Source: CAZEQJ01 sp964514385 (lineage in GTDB: Bacteria; Bacteroidota; Bacteroidia; Cytophagales; Cyclobacteriaceae). From it: a stretch of DNA of 64,000 nucleotides. This document shows positions 43,648 to 52,467 of this stretch, piece after piece (the stretch's first letter is position 1; every line of letters begins with the position of its first letter). Both the position numbers and the translations under genes were made by a program. The notes beneath the pieces are model-generated. The model was given only the letters and a program-made list of their open reading frames with translations. It did not search any database and was not told the origin of the DNA. Location of the stretch: contig CAZEQJ010000001.1 in assembly GCA_964514385.1 (NCBI GenBank), forward strand, positions 124,001 to 188,000. Reading direction: 5' to 3'.

Positions 43648-44388
43648 ATGCGCTATCTGCTATTTTTATTGCTGGCCCTACCGGTAATGGTATCAGCTCA
43701 ACAAACCCTTACGGTGGTTGATGCTGTGGATAGTACTGCTGTTCCTTTTGCCACCGTTACTAAAATACGGGCGGGTGGTAGCATTACCGATATGGCTGGG
43801 AGGGTGAGGCTGCCTTTACAGCCCGGAGATACCATATTTATTCAGCATATCACCTATTATGATTCGCTGATGGAATATAATGGCCAGGACACCATTTGGC
43901 TGAAACCTGTAGTGATAATGCTGGATGAGGTGCTTATCGGTAGTGATACGCTACCGATGGCCTTTAAAAGGGAAACTGACCGAACGCCTGTGATGGTACC
44001 GGGTCTGAACCGTCTGCCTCAGGAATATTATGATGCGCGCATCAAGGAACTATATCCTTTTTACAGCAGAGGACTTGGAGCCAAGCAGATGGAGCTTATT
44101 TACCAATTTTTTAACAAGAAAAAATACGATCAGCTCAAAAAATTGCAGGAGTTATATGACCAGGAAGATCAGGAAAAGCTGTATCGCGAACTATTTGATC
44201 TTCGGTTATCCATTGATGCCATATGTATTATGCTGGATTGCGATACATTCTACGCCGAGGAGGTGCGAAGGCATTTCAATCCCGGCCTTGAATACCTTAA
44301 AAATGCGTCGGATTACCAGCTGGTGCAGGACCTGAAAAGTGAGGCCGATGGGCTTTCCATTTACCGGTTTGAGTCAGATAAAAAATAA
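43648..44388 (+). CDS. Exported protein with carboxypeptidase-like regulatory domain
   Basis: ATG at 43648 gives a signal peptide (MRYLLFLLLALPVMVSAQQ). The earlier TTG at 43630 is less likely. Residues about 20-100 form a CarboxypepD_reg-like beta domain (VDSTAVPFATVTKIRAGG, TDMAGRVRLPLQPGDTIFIQ). The C-terminal half is helical and charged (KKYDQLKKLQELYDQEDQEK) with no known domain. It is followed by a terminator shared with dps. Confidence 0.75.
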   Translation: MRYLLFLLLALPVMVSAQQTLTVVDAVDSTAVPFATVTKIRAGGSITDMAGRVRLPLQPGDTIFIQHITYYDSLMEYNGQDTIWLKPVVIMLDEVLIGSDTLPMAFKRETDRTPVMVPGLNRLPQEYYDARIKELYPFYSRGLGAKQMELIYQFFNKKKYDQLKKLQELYDQEDQEKLYRELFDLRLSIDAICIMLDCDTFYAEEVRRHFNPGLEYLKNASDYQLVQDLKSEADGLSIYRFESDKK

Positions 44389-44404
44389 AGCCCCGAAGGG
44401 CTTT
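44387..44404. terminator. Bidirectional terminator between convergent genes
   Basis: AAAGCCC (44387-44393), loop CGAA, GGGCTTT (44398-44404). T-rich flanks on both strands serve the exported-protein gene and dps. The stem begins inside the stop codon of the former. Confidence 0.8.
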
Positions 44405-44406
44405 TA

Positions 44407-44880
44407 CTATTTCAGGTAAGCGTTATACATCCACGCCAGTTTTTCCTGTTCTTTCATATAATCACTCATGAGGTCTGCGGTGCCTTCATCACCGGCTTCG
44501 GCTGCAACATGAAGCAATTCGCGCTGAGAGATGATCAGGTTTTGCATGGAATTAAGGATTTCCTTTACTGCCTCATTTCCATCCGAAATATTCTTCTTCT
44601 CTCTTATGGATGACATCTCAATATACTGGGAATAGCTATGTACCGGCTGTTTGCCGAGAGTGAGAATACGTTCGGCCATCTCATCAATTTTTTCAGCCAG
44701 TGAAGTATAAAGTTCTTCAAACTTTACATGAAGTTCGAAAAACTGATCTCCTGTGATGTTCCAGTGAAATCCGCGTACGTTCATATAGAAAATTGAATAT
44801 TCCGCCAGAAGCTTATTGAGTTTTTCAGCTAGCTGAGCAGATGTTTCTTCGTTAAGTCCAATTAAGTTGAGATTTGTCAT
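44407..44880 (-). CDS. dps: Dps-family ferritin-like DNA-protection protein
   Basis: This 157-residue four-helix protein has the ferroxidase residues in NVRGFHWNITGDQFFELHVK and FEELYTSLAEKIDEMAERI. It should form a 12-mer that oxidises and stores iron and shields DNA during oxidative or starvation stress. The A+T-rich 164-nt upstream region holds its promoter, but no regulator site was recognised. Confidence 0.94.
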   Translation of the reverse strand: MTNLNLIGLNEETSAQLAEKLNKLLAEYSIFYMNVRGFHWNITGDQFFELHVKFEELYTSLAEKIDEMAERILTLGKQPVHSYSQYIEMSSIREKKNISDGNEAVKEILNSMQNLIISQRELLHVAAEAGDEGTADLMSDYMKEQEKLAWMYNAYLK

Positions 44881-45044
44881 AGAAAATAATTATTTGTTAA
44901 TAATGATTCTTAATTAGAAACGAATAACCCGGCTCAGGGTTTCTACGGACGCGATAAAATATCCATGCAATTGAGTGGAGGAAACAGCAACAGATGTATA
45001 TTATAATCAGAGAGGGCTTACAATGACCTAAACCTGCCGGGGTA

Positions 45045-47876
45045 TTAGCTGTGGCTCAGGGTATGTTCGGTGTTAAAAAGTATAATAAAAATACGTTCAA
45101 TATCCCCTTCAAGATTTTTGACTGCGGTAAAGGTAGTCCTGAACTTCACTTCGATATCTTCTATAGTCTTAAAGATAAGCTCCCGCTCATGGTATTCATC
45201 GCTCAGCCAGTTTGAATCCAGTTCAGATACCAGAATATCATGGATATTAAGTTTTGTGAGCTGCATGCGGGATATGCCGAAAAGATCAAAGAAAAGCTTG
45301 TTCGCTTTTTTTAATGATCCGTCGGGGTTGATCTCCAGTACCGGTGCTGATTTTTTAAGCCCCTCTACCATTGTGCTCAATTCATTTTGTTTCCTTTTTT
45401 CTCCGGTGATGAATTGGGCAAACATCATGAGGCGTGTGATTTCGCCGGTTTCATTATCTACCATCGGGTGGAATGAACCATAAAGGTACATGGGGTTGTC
45501 GTGAACATCGGCCATGGTGAACTCTCCTGTAAATTGCGATCCATTGACCAGGTTGTCCCAGATCATGCTTACCTGTGGAGAATCCTGGTCCTTCTTTCTG
45601 AAAAGGTCTTTGTATTTGGAGCCAAAAATCTGTTGCATATTGTATCCCGAAACTTTCAGGAACAGATCATTTGCATTTACAATATTGGCCCTCAGGTCAA
45701 ACTCCACAAAGGCAATGAAATTTCCGATTGCCGCCATTTGACTTTTAATCTCCAGCTCCTGCTTTTTGGAAAGTGTGGATAGTTTATGTTTTACCGTGAC
45801 ATCAATGGCAAACTTGCTGATCTTAAGCAGCCTTCCTTCGATATCAAATATCGGGCTGTATACGCCTTCAAGCCAGATCTCGCGGCCAAACTTATCGATG
45901 CGTTTGAATTCCTGCTTGACAGACTTGCCGCTCCGCAGGTCGTCCCAGAACTTTTTATACTCCCGGGAATTCTTTTCCTTTTCCTTGACAAATATCGAGT
46001 GGTGCTGCCCGATAAGTTCGTAGCGTGTGTATTTGACAATATTCAGGAAAATATCGTTTACCGATTTGATATAGCCATTCAGGTCAAACTCTATGATCGC
46101 ATTGGACCGGTCGATAGCTTCCAGTTTATATTGAAAGTCAAGTGCCTTTTCTTTGGTTTCAGTAATATTAGCCTGTACAGCGATATACTTATCTACTCTA
46201 CCGGTATCATCAAATATCGGGTTGATGGTAAGGGATATCCAATAGCTTTCACCTGATTTTTTATAATTCAGGATCTCCTCGTAGAGTGTTTCACCCTTAC
46301 GGAGTTTTTCGCTAATGCGCTTTACTGTATCCTTGTCTGTTTTAGGGCCCTGCAGGAAGCTTCCCGGCTTTCTTCCCCGGATCTCATGCAGTTTATAGCC
46401 TGTTAGCTTTTCAAAGCCCTCATTTACAAATTCAATTCCTCCGGCAGCATCGCATATTACAACAGAATTATCAGTATTATCAGCTACCAGCGATAATCTT
46501 TCCAGTTCCGCTTCCTGCTCTTTACGCAGGGTAATGTCTTTCCCAAGGAGAAGTATTTTCTCCAGCTGTTTATGTTGATTGAATACCGGCGCACATGTTC
46601 CTTCGACATAAATACCTTCAAAGCCACTCATTTGATATTCAGATGATATGGTTTCGCCTGCGCTTACCCGATTCAATATCGTTTGGTGGTCAATAGCCTT
46701 ATCAAGGAAATATTGGAGCGGCAAGCCCTTCAGGTCATTATCGGGTTTGCCAAGCAAAGTGCATAATGTGTTGTTGGCACGTATTAAATCACCTCGGGTG
46801 TCAAACTCTGCCATAAACAACGTGCTGTCAACGGCATTGATGAGTCCTCCCATTTCAGACGCTTTACGGGCGATCTCTTCCTGGGTAGCTTCGAGCTCTT
46901 CCATATTCTGCCGCATTTCCTCCTCATTGGAGCGCAATTCAACAGCCAGCTGCTGCGATTCATTGAGCAGTTTTCTTGTTTTCTCATTTGTCCTGACATT
47001 TGCCAGTGTAGCCGCTATACTTTCGGCAGCCTCTTTGAGGAAGTCTATTTCATAGTCTTCGTGTATTTTAAAAGAGGCAAACTCTATGGTACCCTGAAAG
47101 GATTCGTTTACCATGAGGGGTATAAGCAAAATATGGCGTGGCAACGCTTCTCCCAGCCCGGAGGTAATATTCACATAATCGTCCGGTACATCAGTAATAT
47201 AGATGAGGTCTTTGTCGTAAAGCATCTGACCTACAAGGCCTTCACCCGGCTCTACCGTACGTTTCAGGTGTTTCTTTTTGCCATAGGCATAACAGGAAAG
47301 CAGTTCCAGTTTTTCATTGGGATCTTTATCATACAGGTAGAAAGCTGCGTGATTAGCCTGAATATATTTGGTGAGAAAGGATAATGCCTTATCTGCTATA
47401 TGCTCCATGTTTTCATCTGCACGCAAAATCTCCGCCAGCCGGGCCAGCCCTTCATTTGCCCATGAGCGTTGCCTTGATTCCCTGGAAAATGAAATAAGTC
47501 GTTCATCCAGCGATTGTAAAGAATGGATCAGCTCGTCGTCGGTGTCAAACAATTGTTGAAATTGTTCCTGATCGCGATCCAGCTTACCTACCTCTTTTAT
47601 GATGTGGAGAGCAGTTTCAACACGTCGGTCGGTACGGTAAAGGTAGTTGCGTACTTCTTCCACCAGGTCGCCAGACGTAGCATTTACGAGCTTTTGAATT
47701 TCCTTTTTCTGCCTTGATTCACGTCTGAAGGCTAAAAATGCCGTAAATAATATACTTAAAAATACCAGTGGGAGGATGTTATTCACATAGGACGGGAAAT
47801 AATACAACACGGTGATGCCCGCGCTGCCCAGCACTAACGTAAGTATTACATGTGTCAGTAAGTTGTGATTTTTCAC
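45045..47876 (-). CDS. Membrane-bound GAF and five-PAS sensor without kinase domain
   Basis: This 943-residue protein has two N-terminal helices (residues 8-50), a linker, a GAF domain (about 150-295; HAAFYLYDKD, GLVGQMLYDKDLIYITDV), a coiled coil (EEMRQNMEELEATQEEIARK) and five PAS domains. The PAS starts are recognised by AEFDTRGDLIRANN, ICDAAGGIEFVNEGF, IEFDLNGYIKSVND, VEFDLRANIVNAND and LEINPDGSLKKANK. There is no HisKA, HATPase, GGDEF or methyl-accepting domain. It is the last gene after a CheY and a CheC-like gene and overlaps the latter by 4 nt, so signal output must go through a partner. Confidence 0.88.
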   Translation of the reverse strand: MKNHNLLTHVILTLVLGSAGITVLYYFPSYVNNILPLVFLSILFTAFLAFRRESRQKKEIQKLVNATSGDLVEEVRNYLYRTDRRVETALHIIKEVGKLDRDQEQFQQLFDTDDELIHSLQSLDERLISFSRESRQRSWANEGLARLAEILRADENMEHIADKALSFLTKYIQANHAAFYLYDKDPNEKLELLSCYAYGKKKHLKRTVEPGEGLVGQMLYDKDLIYITDVPDDYVNITSGLGEALPRHILLIPLMVNESFQGTIEFASFKIHEDYEIDFLKEAAESIAATLANVRTNEKTRKLLNESQQLAVELRSNEEEMRQNMEELEATQEEIARKASEMGGLINAVDSTLFMAEFDTRGDLIRANNTLCTLLGKPDNDLKGLPLQYFLDKAIDHQTILNRVSAGETISSEYQMSGFEGIYVEGTCAPVFNQHKQLEKILLLGKDITLRKEQEAELERLSLVADNTDNSVVICDAAGGIEFVNEGFEKLTGYKLHEIRGRKPGSFLQGPKTDKDTVKRISEKLRKGETLYEEILNYKKSGESYWISLTINPIFDDTGRVDKYIAVQANITETKEKALDFQYKLEAIDRSNAIIEFDLNGYIKSVNDIFLNIVKYTRYELIGQHHSIFVKEKEKNSREYKKFWDDLRSGKSVKQEFKRIDKFGREIWLEGVYSPIFDIEGRLLKISKFAIDVTVKHKLSTLSKKQELEIKSQMAAIGNFIAFVEFDLRANIVNANDLFLKVSGYNMQQIFGSKYKDLFRKKDQDSPQVSMIWDNLVNGSQFTGEFTMADVHDNPMYLYGSFHPMVDNETGEITRLMMFAQFITGEKRKQNELSTMVEGLKKSAPVLEINPDGSLKKANKLFFDLFGISRMQLTKLNIHDILVSELDSNWLSDEYHERELIFKTIEDIEVKFRTTFTAVKNLEGDIERIFIILFNTEHTLSHS

Positions 47877-48502
47877 TCTTTTGTTACCTCTTCTTTTTTA
47901 TTCTCAATTGCCTCGATAAACCCTTCATCAAGATGCCAGAAAAAAATCGGATTCAGTTCCTTATCTCCTGCAAAGGAGAAATGAGTATTGGTAAAGAGAA
48001 AATAGCCGCCGTCCATATTCAGATTTATCAGTTCGTCGACTACCGCATCAGCCAGAGCATCACTATCTTTTCGCAGGTAATGTGGCACATCGCCATATAA
48101 GGAAACCTGCAGAAAATTGGCAAACTCTGTAATAACTGCAGCAGAGAGGATATTATCCAACTCAGTGATCATTGCAGTTTCGATCTCGGGAGAGCTTCCA
48201 TAGGTGTAGCCTTTCATCAGACTGGCTTCATAGATTTTCTTACATTCCACATCGCTTAAAAGCAGAAAACTGGCTCCACCGAGTTCACCTATTATCTCGG
48301 TTTTTACCATTACAGATTTATTGTTTTTACAGATGATGTTGCGGATTGTATTATAATCATACATCTGTGTAACCTTGAGCTCACTGTTTTTTACATAAAT
48401 GGGACTGCGTGCTATTTTTTCAAATGAACGCGCAGATGAATCATATGCCCGGCTCATCAGCTTGTCCATCAAATTCAGTTCCTTACTATTTACTCTCGTC
48501 AT
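47873..48502 (-). CDS. CheC/CheX-like phosphatase-family protein
   Basis: This 209-residue soluble protein has the CheC-like core. GGASFLLLSDVECKKIYE is followed by helix AMITELDNILSAAVITEFAN containing E-x2-N, and a second half (DALADAVVDELINLN, GGYFLFTNTHFSF). CheC/CheX proteins dephosphorylate CheY-P. The N-terminal 70 residues are extra. Position between a CheY gene and a PAS protein supports a phosphatase role, although only one E-x2-N motif is clear. Confidence 0.75.
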   Translation of the reverse strand: MTRVNSKELNLMDKLMSRAYDSSARSFEKIARSPIYVKNSELKVTQMYDYNTIRNIICKNNKSVMVKTEIIGELGGASFLLLSDVECKKIYEASLMKGYTYGSSPEIETAMITELDNILSAAVITEFANFLQVSLYGDVPHYLRKDSDALADAVVDELINLNMDGGYFLFTNTHFSFAGDKELNPIFFWHLDEGFIEAIENKKEEVTKE

Positions 48503-48559
48503 GGGATTATATTATTCCTAAAAATTATAATTGCTCTGATTGCTGAAATCTACCTAATG

Positions 48560-48913
48560 TCAATGCTCAAATGTTTCCAGTAATTGTTCGGGCGTAAATG
48601 GCTTGACGATGTAGCCTATGGCTCCCAGGCTCATACCTTCATTAATGACAGAATCCTGACCGACGGCACTGATCATCACTACTTTGGAACTGAGGCCCTC
48701 ATCCTTATAGACCTTTAAAATATCCGTGCCGATCATATCAGGCAGGATGTTATCCAGTGTGATAAAATCAGGTTGCAGCTCAAAAGCCAGATCTATTGCT
48801 TCCTCCCCATTGGATGCCTCTCCGATTACTGTATAGCCATTACTCTCAAGTGCCTCTTTGATAATGGTTCTCATGTAGAGGGAATCATCGACGATTAACA
48901 CATTTTTTGACAT
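48560..48913 (-). CDS. CheY-like single-domain response regulator
   Basis: This 117-residue receiver domain has the acidic pair in VLIVDDSLYMRTI, the phospho-acceptor Asp in FITLDNILPDMIGTD, Ser in MISAVG and Lys in IVKPF. No output domain is present. It leads the module with the CheC-like protein (57 nt downstream) and the PAS sensor. No flagellar or CheA genes are nearby. Confidence 0.93.
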   Translation of the reverse strand: MSKNVLIVDDSLYMRTIIKEALESNGYTVIGEASNGEEAIDLAFELQPDFITLDNILPDMIGTDILKVYKDEGLSSKVVMISAVGQDSVINEGMSLGAIGYIVKPFTPEQLLETFEH

Positions 48914-49107
48914 ACCTTGTTTCCTGTTATCTTTTGATTTTTGACCAAAAAAGGAAGCAAAATCTATCTGAAAATATAAGTTTAGATATTACTTCCCTTG
49001 CTTAATTTTCCTTAAAGATAGGCCGGGATATCAAGGGGTTCAATCGAGATATTTTGGTATTTTATTCTACGTATTACTACGTAGATAATGTAGCAACTCA
49101 TTGGTTT

Positions 49108-49746
49108 TCAAGGAATAAGATTGAGCTCTTTACATTTATTTATCAGTTCTATGGTATTGGTAGCGCCAATTTTTTTCATAATGTTGGAGCGGTGGGTTTC
49201 AACAGTACGATAGCTGATATAAAGCTTTTCAGCGATCTGTGATGACGTGAGTCCTTTATTCACATAGCTGATTATTTCTTTTTCACGTCGGGTAAGTGTA
49301 ACAGCTACCGTCTTACTTTTTTTAGTTTGCATAGACTCAAAATATGCAGACTGGGCCTGGGGACTTATGTAGCGGTGTCCGTCATTTACCCACCTGATGG
49401 CCTGAATGATCTCATCCAGCCCTGCGCTTTTTATGATATATCCGTCAACTCCAAAGTTGAGGCATTTATCAATATAGCTGGCATCTGTATAACTGGTAAG
49501 TACGATGATCCTGGCTGATTTTTCTACAGAAAACAGTTTTTCAAGTACTTCCAGCCCGGAATGTGAAGGCATAGAAAGGTCGAGAAGTACAATATCGGGA
49601 TGTAGCAGCTCCATTTGTCTCAGGGCCTGCAGGCCATTGGCCGCCTCTCCTACAACTTCAAATTCCTCGACGGCATTGAGCGACATAATAAGGCTATCTC
49701 TGATGATTTTATGGTCATCTGCTACCAGTATGCTAACCTTTTCCAT
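49108..49746 (-). CDS. NarL/LuxR-family response regulator
   Basis: This 212-residue protein has a receiver domain (ILVADDHKIIRDSL; acceptor Asp in IVLLDLSMPSHSG; VLTSYTDASY; IKSAG) and a LuxR helix-turn-helix (TRREKEIISYVNKGLTSSQI, then AEKLYISYRTVETHRSNIMK). It is the DNA-binding output of the three-gene relay and overlaps the upstream hybrid-kinase gene by 14 nt. Confidence 0.94.
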   Translation of the reverse strand: MEKVSILVADDHKIIRDSLIMSLNAVEEFEVVGEAANGLQALRQMELLHPDIVLLDLSMPSHSGLEVLEKLFSVEKSARIIVLTSYTDASYIDKCLNFGVDGYIIKSAGLDEIIQAIRWVNDGHRYISPQAQSAYFESMQTKKSKTVAVTLTRREKEIISYVNKGLTSSQIAEKLYISYRTVETHRSNIMKKIGATNTIELINKCKELNLIP

Positions 49747-50752
49747 AAACGGGTACTTCTATATTGATCATGGTTCCGAACTTTTTGCTGGATTCGATTT
49801 TAAATGTGCCGCCGAGGATATAGGCCCGGTCTTTCAGATTGACGAGGCCATGGCCTCCTGTCTTTTTCTGAGCATTTTTCTGGAGGTCAAACCCTTTGCC
49901 ATCATCTTCGACCGTGAGCGACAGCATACCTCTTTCAAAATATAGCTGTACGGAGGCGTGACGTGCCTCTGCATGTTTTTCAATATTGGAAATAAGCTCC
50001 TGGACAATCCTGTATACGTGTAGTTTCACCTGATCCGGTATGTCTCTGGGGATGGCGTTGTGATGAAAATGCAGTTCTGCTTTCCCGTTCATCTCATGTA
50101 CAAGCCCTTCGAGGCAGTCCTCAAGGGGAAGTACCGCCAGACGGCTGGGCATCAACGCCTCAGAGATCCGGGAGGTCTCGGCAATAGCCTCATCAAGGAG
50201 CGGCGTCAACAAGGAAATATCTTTTTTATTATTCTTGACATAGTCAATGTTGATTTTAATGGCATTGAGTATCTGGCCAAGGCCATCGTGAATTTCCCTT
50301 GACATCCTTTCGCGTTCCATTTCCTGGCCTCTGATCAGCATGCTGATGCGTTCCTTTTCCTGTTTTCGTTTCGCCAGGTTTTCCCTGTGCTTGTTGATGA
50401 CAGAGTCTATTGTGGTAATCAAGGCCCGTTCTTCGACGGGTTTGATCAGGAAGGCATACGGTATAGCAAGCTTGGCACGCTTCAGGGTTTCGTCATCGCT
50501 CAACGCAGTGAGAAAAATGATCGGTACCTCTATGTGCTGGCTGATAATTTCAGCTGTGCGAATGCCGTCAATTTCTCCTGCCAGCATAATATCCATCAGG
50601 ATCAGGTCGACGGGTTTTTCAAGAATATACTCTACCGCATCTTCGCCTCTAAAAAATGGCTTCACTACCTGAAAACCGTGGTTTTTCAGCATTCTTTGTA
50701 ACTGAAACGAAAAGACAGGGCCATCTTCGACGATCAGTACTTTATTTCCCAT
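49733..50752 (-). CDS. Response regulator-histidine kinase hybrid (REC-HisKA_3)
   Basis: This 339-residue protein has an N-terminal receiver (KVLIVEDGPVFSFQLQ; Asp in LILMDIMLAGEIDG; FLIKPVEE). It is followed by a coiled coil and a HisKA_3 dimerisation motif (ERERMSREIHDGLGQILNAI, phospho-His) and a NarX-type HATPase (VQELISNIEKHAEARH, VEDDGKGFD). An N-terminal receiver feeding a kinase allows input from another kinase. It overlaps both neighbours (11 and 14 nt), so the order kinase, hybrid, LuxR regulator forms one transcript. Confidence 0.93.
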   Translation of the reverse strand: MGNKVLIVEDGPVFSFQLQRMLKNHGFQVVKPFFRGEDAVEYILEKPVDLILMDIMLAGEIDGIRTAEIISQHIEVPIIFLTALSDDETLKRAKLAIPYAFLIKPVEERALITTIDSVINKHRENLAKRKQEKERISMLIRGQEMERERMSREIHDGLGQILNAIKINIDYVKNNKKDISLLTPLLDEAIAETSRISEALMPSRLAVLPLEDCLEGLVHEMNGKAELHFHHNAIPRDIPDQVKLHVYRIVQELISNIEKHAEARHASVQLYFERGMLSLTVEDDGKGFDLQKNAQKKTGGHGLVNLKDRAYILGGTFKIESSKKFGTMINIEVPVYGKG

Positions 50753-51680
50753 ATTTCATAAATACTTTAGTGTGAGTTCCCCTTTCGGATTTTATTTTGA
50801 TATATCCATCATAGCGCTCAGCCAGTGACTGTATCAGATGGAGCCCGGTTCCATATTTCGTATTTTTCATTCCTTTTCCATTATCACTGAGCTCTAACAG
50901 GAATCCGGAAGACCATTTTCTGAAAAGTACGGATACCTCCGGATCATCTATGCCCTCAAGTCCGGCGTGCTTTCTTATGTTGGATAATAGCTCGGATACT
51001 ATCAGACCCCAGTTTACCGCCATATCCATTGCTACCTGACATTCCTCAACCTCAATATTCAGTACGGGGTAAATTTGATCCCTGGCCTGATAGATCTCAT
51101 GACACAGTTCGCTAAGATAATTTTGCATTGACACCTCTGTTGGCTGCCCGGTATGGATCAATCGTTCATGAATAAGCGAAATAGCACGAATATCGCTGGT
51201 GATATCCTGAACGAAGTTGTTCATATCTGACAGGTCGTCTGCCGATTTAATATATACCAGACTCATGATGGTCTGCAGGTTATTTTTTACCCGATGGTGC
51301 AGCTCACGCATCAGCAGATCTCGCTCTTCAAGAATACGGTTGAGGCGATTCAGCTTTGTTTCATAACTACTCACGTCATGCAGCTGAAGTATCCACTGGC
51401 CGGCAGGATAGGCAGATAAGTGGGCCTGATATTTTTTTCTGAAAATATTAAGCTCTGTATGAAGCGGAGTATTGGGGTCGTCCAACCATTTTCTCACTAT
51501 CGCCTGTTGTGGCTTACCCAGCAGGTCAAAAATATTTGATCCTTTTGTGATTTCGGCAGCATGATGGTTCATAACCTCGATTTCGCCGGAGACTCGCAGG
51601 ACCATCACCGGCATGTCCAGGTAATTGATAAAATCAGGTAGTTTAATTTCCTTTATATCCTGTTGGGCCGACATAGCCAC
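50742..51680 (-). CDS. PAS sensor histidine kinase, HisKA_2 type
   Basis: This 312-residue soluble kinase has a PAS-like N-terminal domain (VMVLRVSGEIEVMNHHAAEI) and a HisKA_2 motif (LMRELHHRVKNNLQTIMSLV, phospho-His). The HATPase domain has IVSELLSNIRKHAG and LSDNGKGMK. No transmembrane helix is seen. It is the first gene of the relay, probably phosphorylating the receiver of the next protein. Its start lies 22 nt from the divergent hydrolase gene. Confidence 0.92.
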   Translation of the reverse strand: MAMSAQQDIKEIKLPDFINYLDMPVMVLRVSGEIEVMNHHAAEITKGSNIFDLLGKPQQAIVRKWLDDPNTPLHTELNIFRKKYQAHLSAYPAGQWILQLHDVSSYETKLNRLNRILEERDLLMRELHHRVKNNLQTIMSLVYIKSADDLSDMNNFVQDITSDIRAISLIHERLIHTGQPTEVSMQNYLSELCHEIYQARDQIYPVLNIEVEECQVAMDMAVNWGLIVSELLSNIRKHAGLEGIDDPEVSVLFRKWSSGFLLELSDNGKGMKNTKYGTGLHLIQSLAERYDGYIKIKSERGTHTKVFMKYGK

Positions 51681-51689
51681 AAGTTAATA

Positions 51690-51697
51690 TAAATTTG
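51690..51697 (+). promoter_or_regulatory. Candidate -7 box for the hydrolase gene
   Basis: TAAATTTG fits TAnnTTTG and ends five bases before ATG at 51703. The transcript would be nearly leaderless. A TTG at 51663-51665 is slightly farther than usual for -33. Confidence 0.35.
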
Positions 51698-51702
51698 CAT
51701 TC

Positions 51703-52467
51703 ATGATACACACTTTAGAAACAGGTAAAGGAGATCATCTGGTACTGATACACGGCTTTTGTGAAACACACCAGATATGGGAGCCGATACTGGCAAAGCT
51801 CGCGTCTTCTTTCAGGATTACGCTGGTTGATCTTCCGGGATTTGGTGAAAATCCGCCCCTTGACAGCCCGGTGACCATTGATCAGCTGGCAGATGAAGTT
51901 TATGAAGCAATAAAGAACAGTATTTCGGGGCCTGTTGTGGTTTCTGGCCATTCCCTTGGAGGATATGTTGCCCTGGCTCTGGCAGAACGCTACCCGGATC
52001 TGTTACGTGGCTTGTCGCTTTTCCATTCCACCGCCAATGCTGATACTGCTGAAAAAAAATCAAGTCGCGATAAAACCGTATCTTTTATGGAGACTCATGG
52101 CATTGAACCTTTCATAGACTCGTTTTCGAAGATGCTTTTTGGTAATACACCTGATGAGGAAGCGTTAAATTTTCTGGTTTCCATTACTGCCAAAACACCA
52201 TTATCGACAGCGATAGCCATTACTCGTGCCATGAGAGACCGGCCGGACAGAAAGCATGTGTTGTCCTCTTTGAATATTCCGGTTCAGTTTATAATCGGGA
52301 AAAAGGATAATGCCGTAGCCATAGAGACTATGTATGAACAGATAAGCCTTGCTGCTGAGTCATTCGTACATGTACTACATGATGTAGGGCATATAGGTAT
52401 GATCGAGGCCCCCAGGCAAACGGCAGCGTATCTGAAACAATTTACCTCCTATTGCTATCAGAAGTGA
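51703..52467 (+). CDS. Cytosolic alpha/beta hydrolase
   Basis: This 254-residue protein of the MhpC/BioH-like group has oxyanion HG in LVLIHGFCETHQIW, the nucleophile elbow in VVSGHSLGGYVALALAERYP (G-H-S-L-G), an Asp in FIIGKKDNAVAI and a His in VGHIGMIEAPRQ. No signal peptide is present. It probably cleaves an ester or a C-C bond of a small molecule. Its last 10 bases overlap the convergent ctlX gene. Confidence 0.9.
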   Translation: MIHTLETGKGDHLVLIHGFCETHQIWEPILAKLASSFRITLVDLPGFGENPPLDSPVTIDQLADEVYEAIKNSISGPVVVSGHSLGGYVALALAERYPDLLRGLSLFHSTANADTAEKKSSRDKTVSFMETHGIEPFIDSFSKMLFGNTPDEEALNFLVSITAKTPLSTAIAITRAMRDRPDRKHVLSSLNIPVQFIIGKKDNAVAIETMYEQISLAAESFVHVLHDVGHIGMIEAPRQTAAYLKQFTSYCYQK

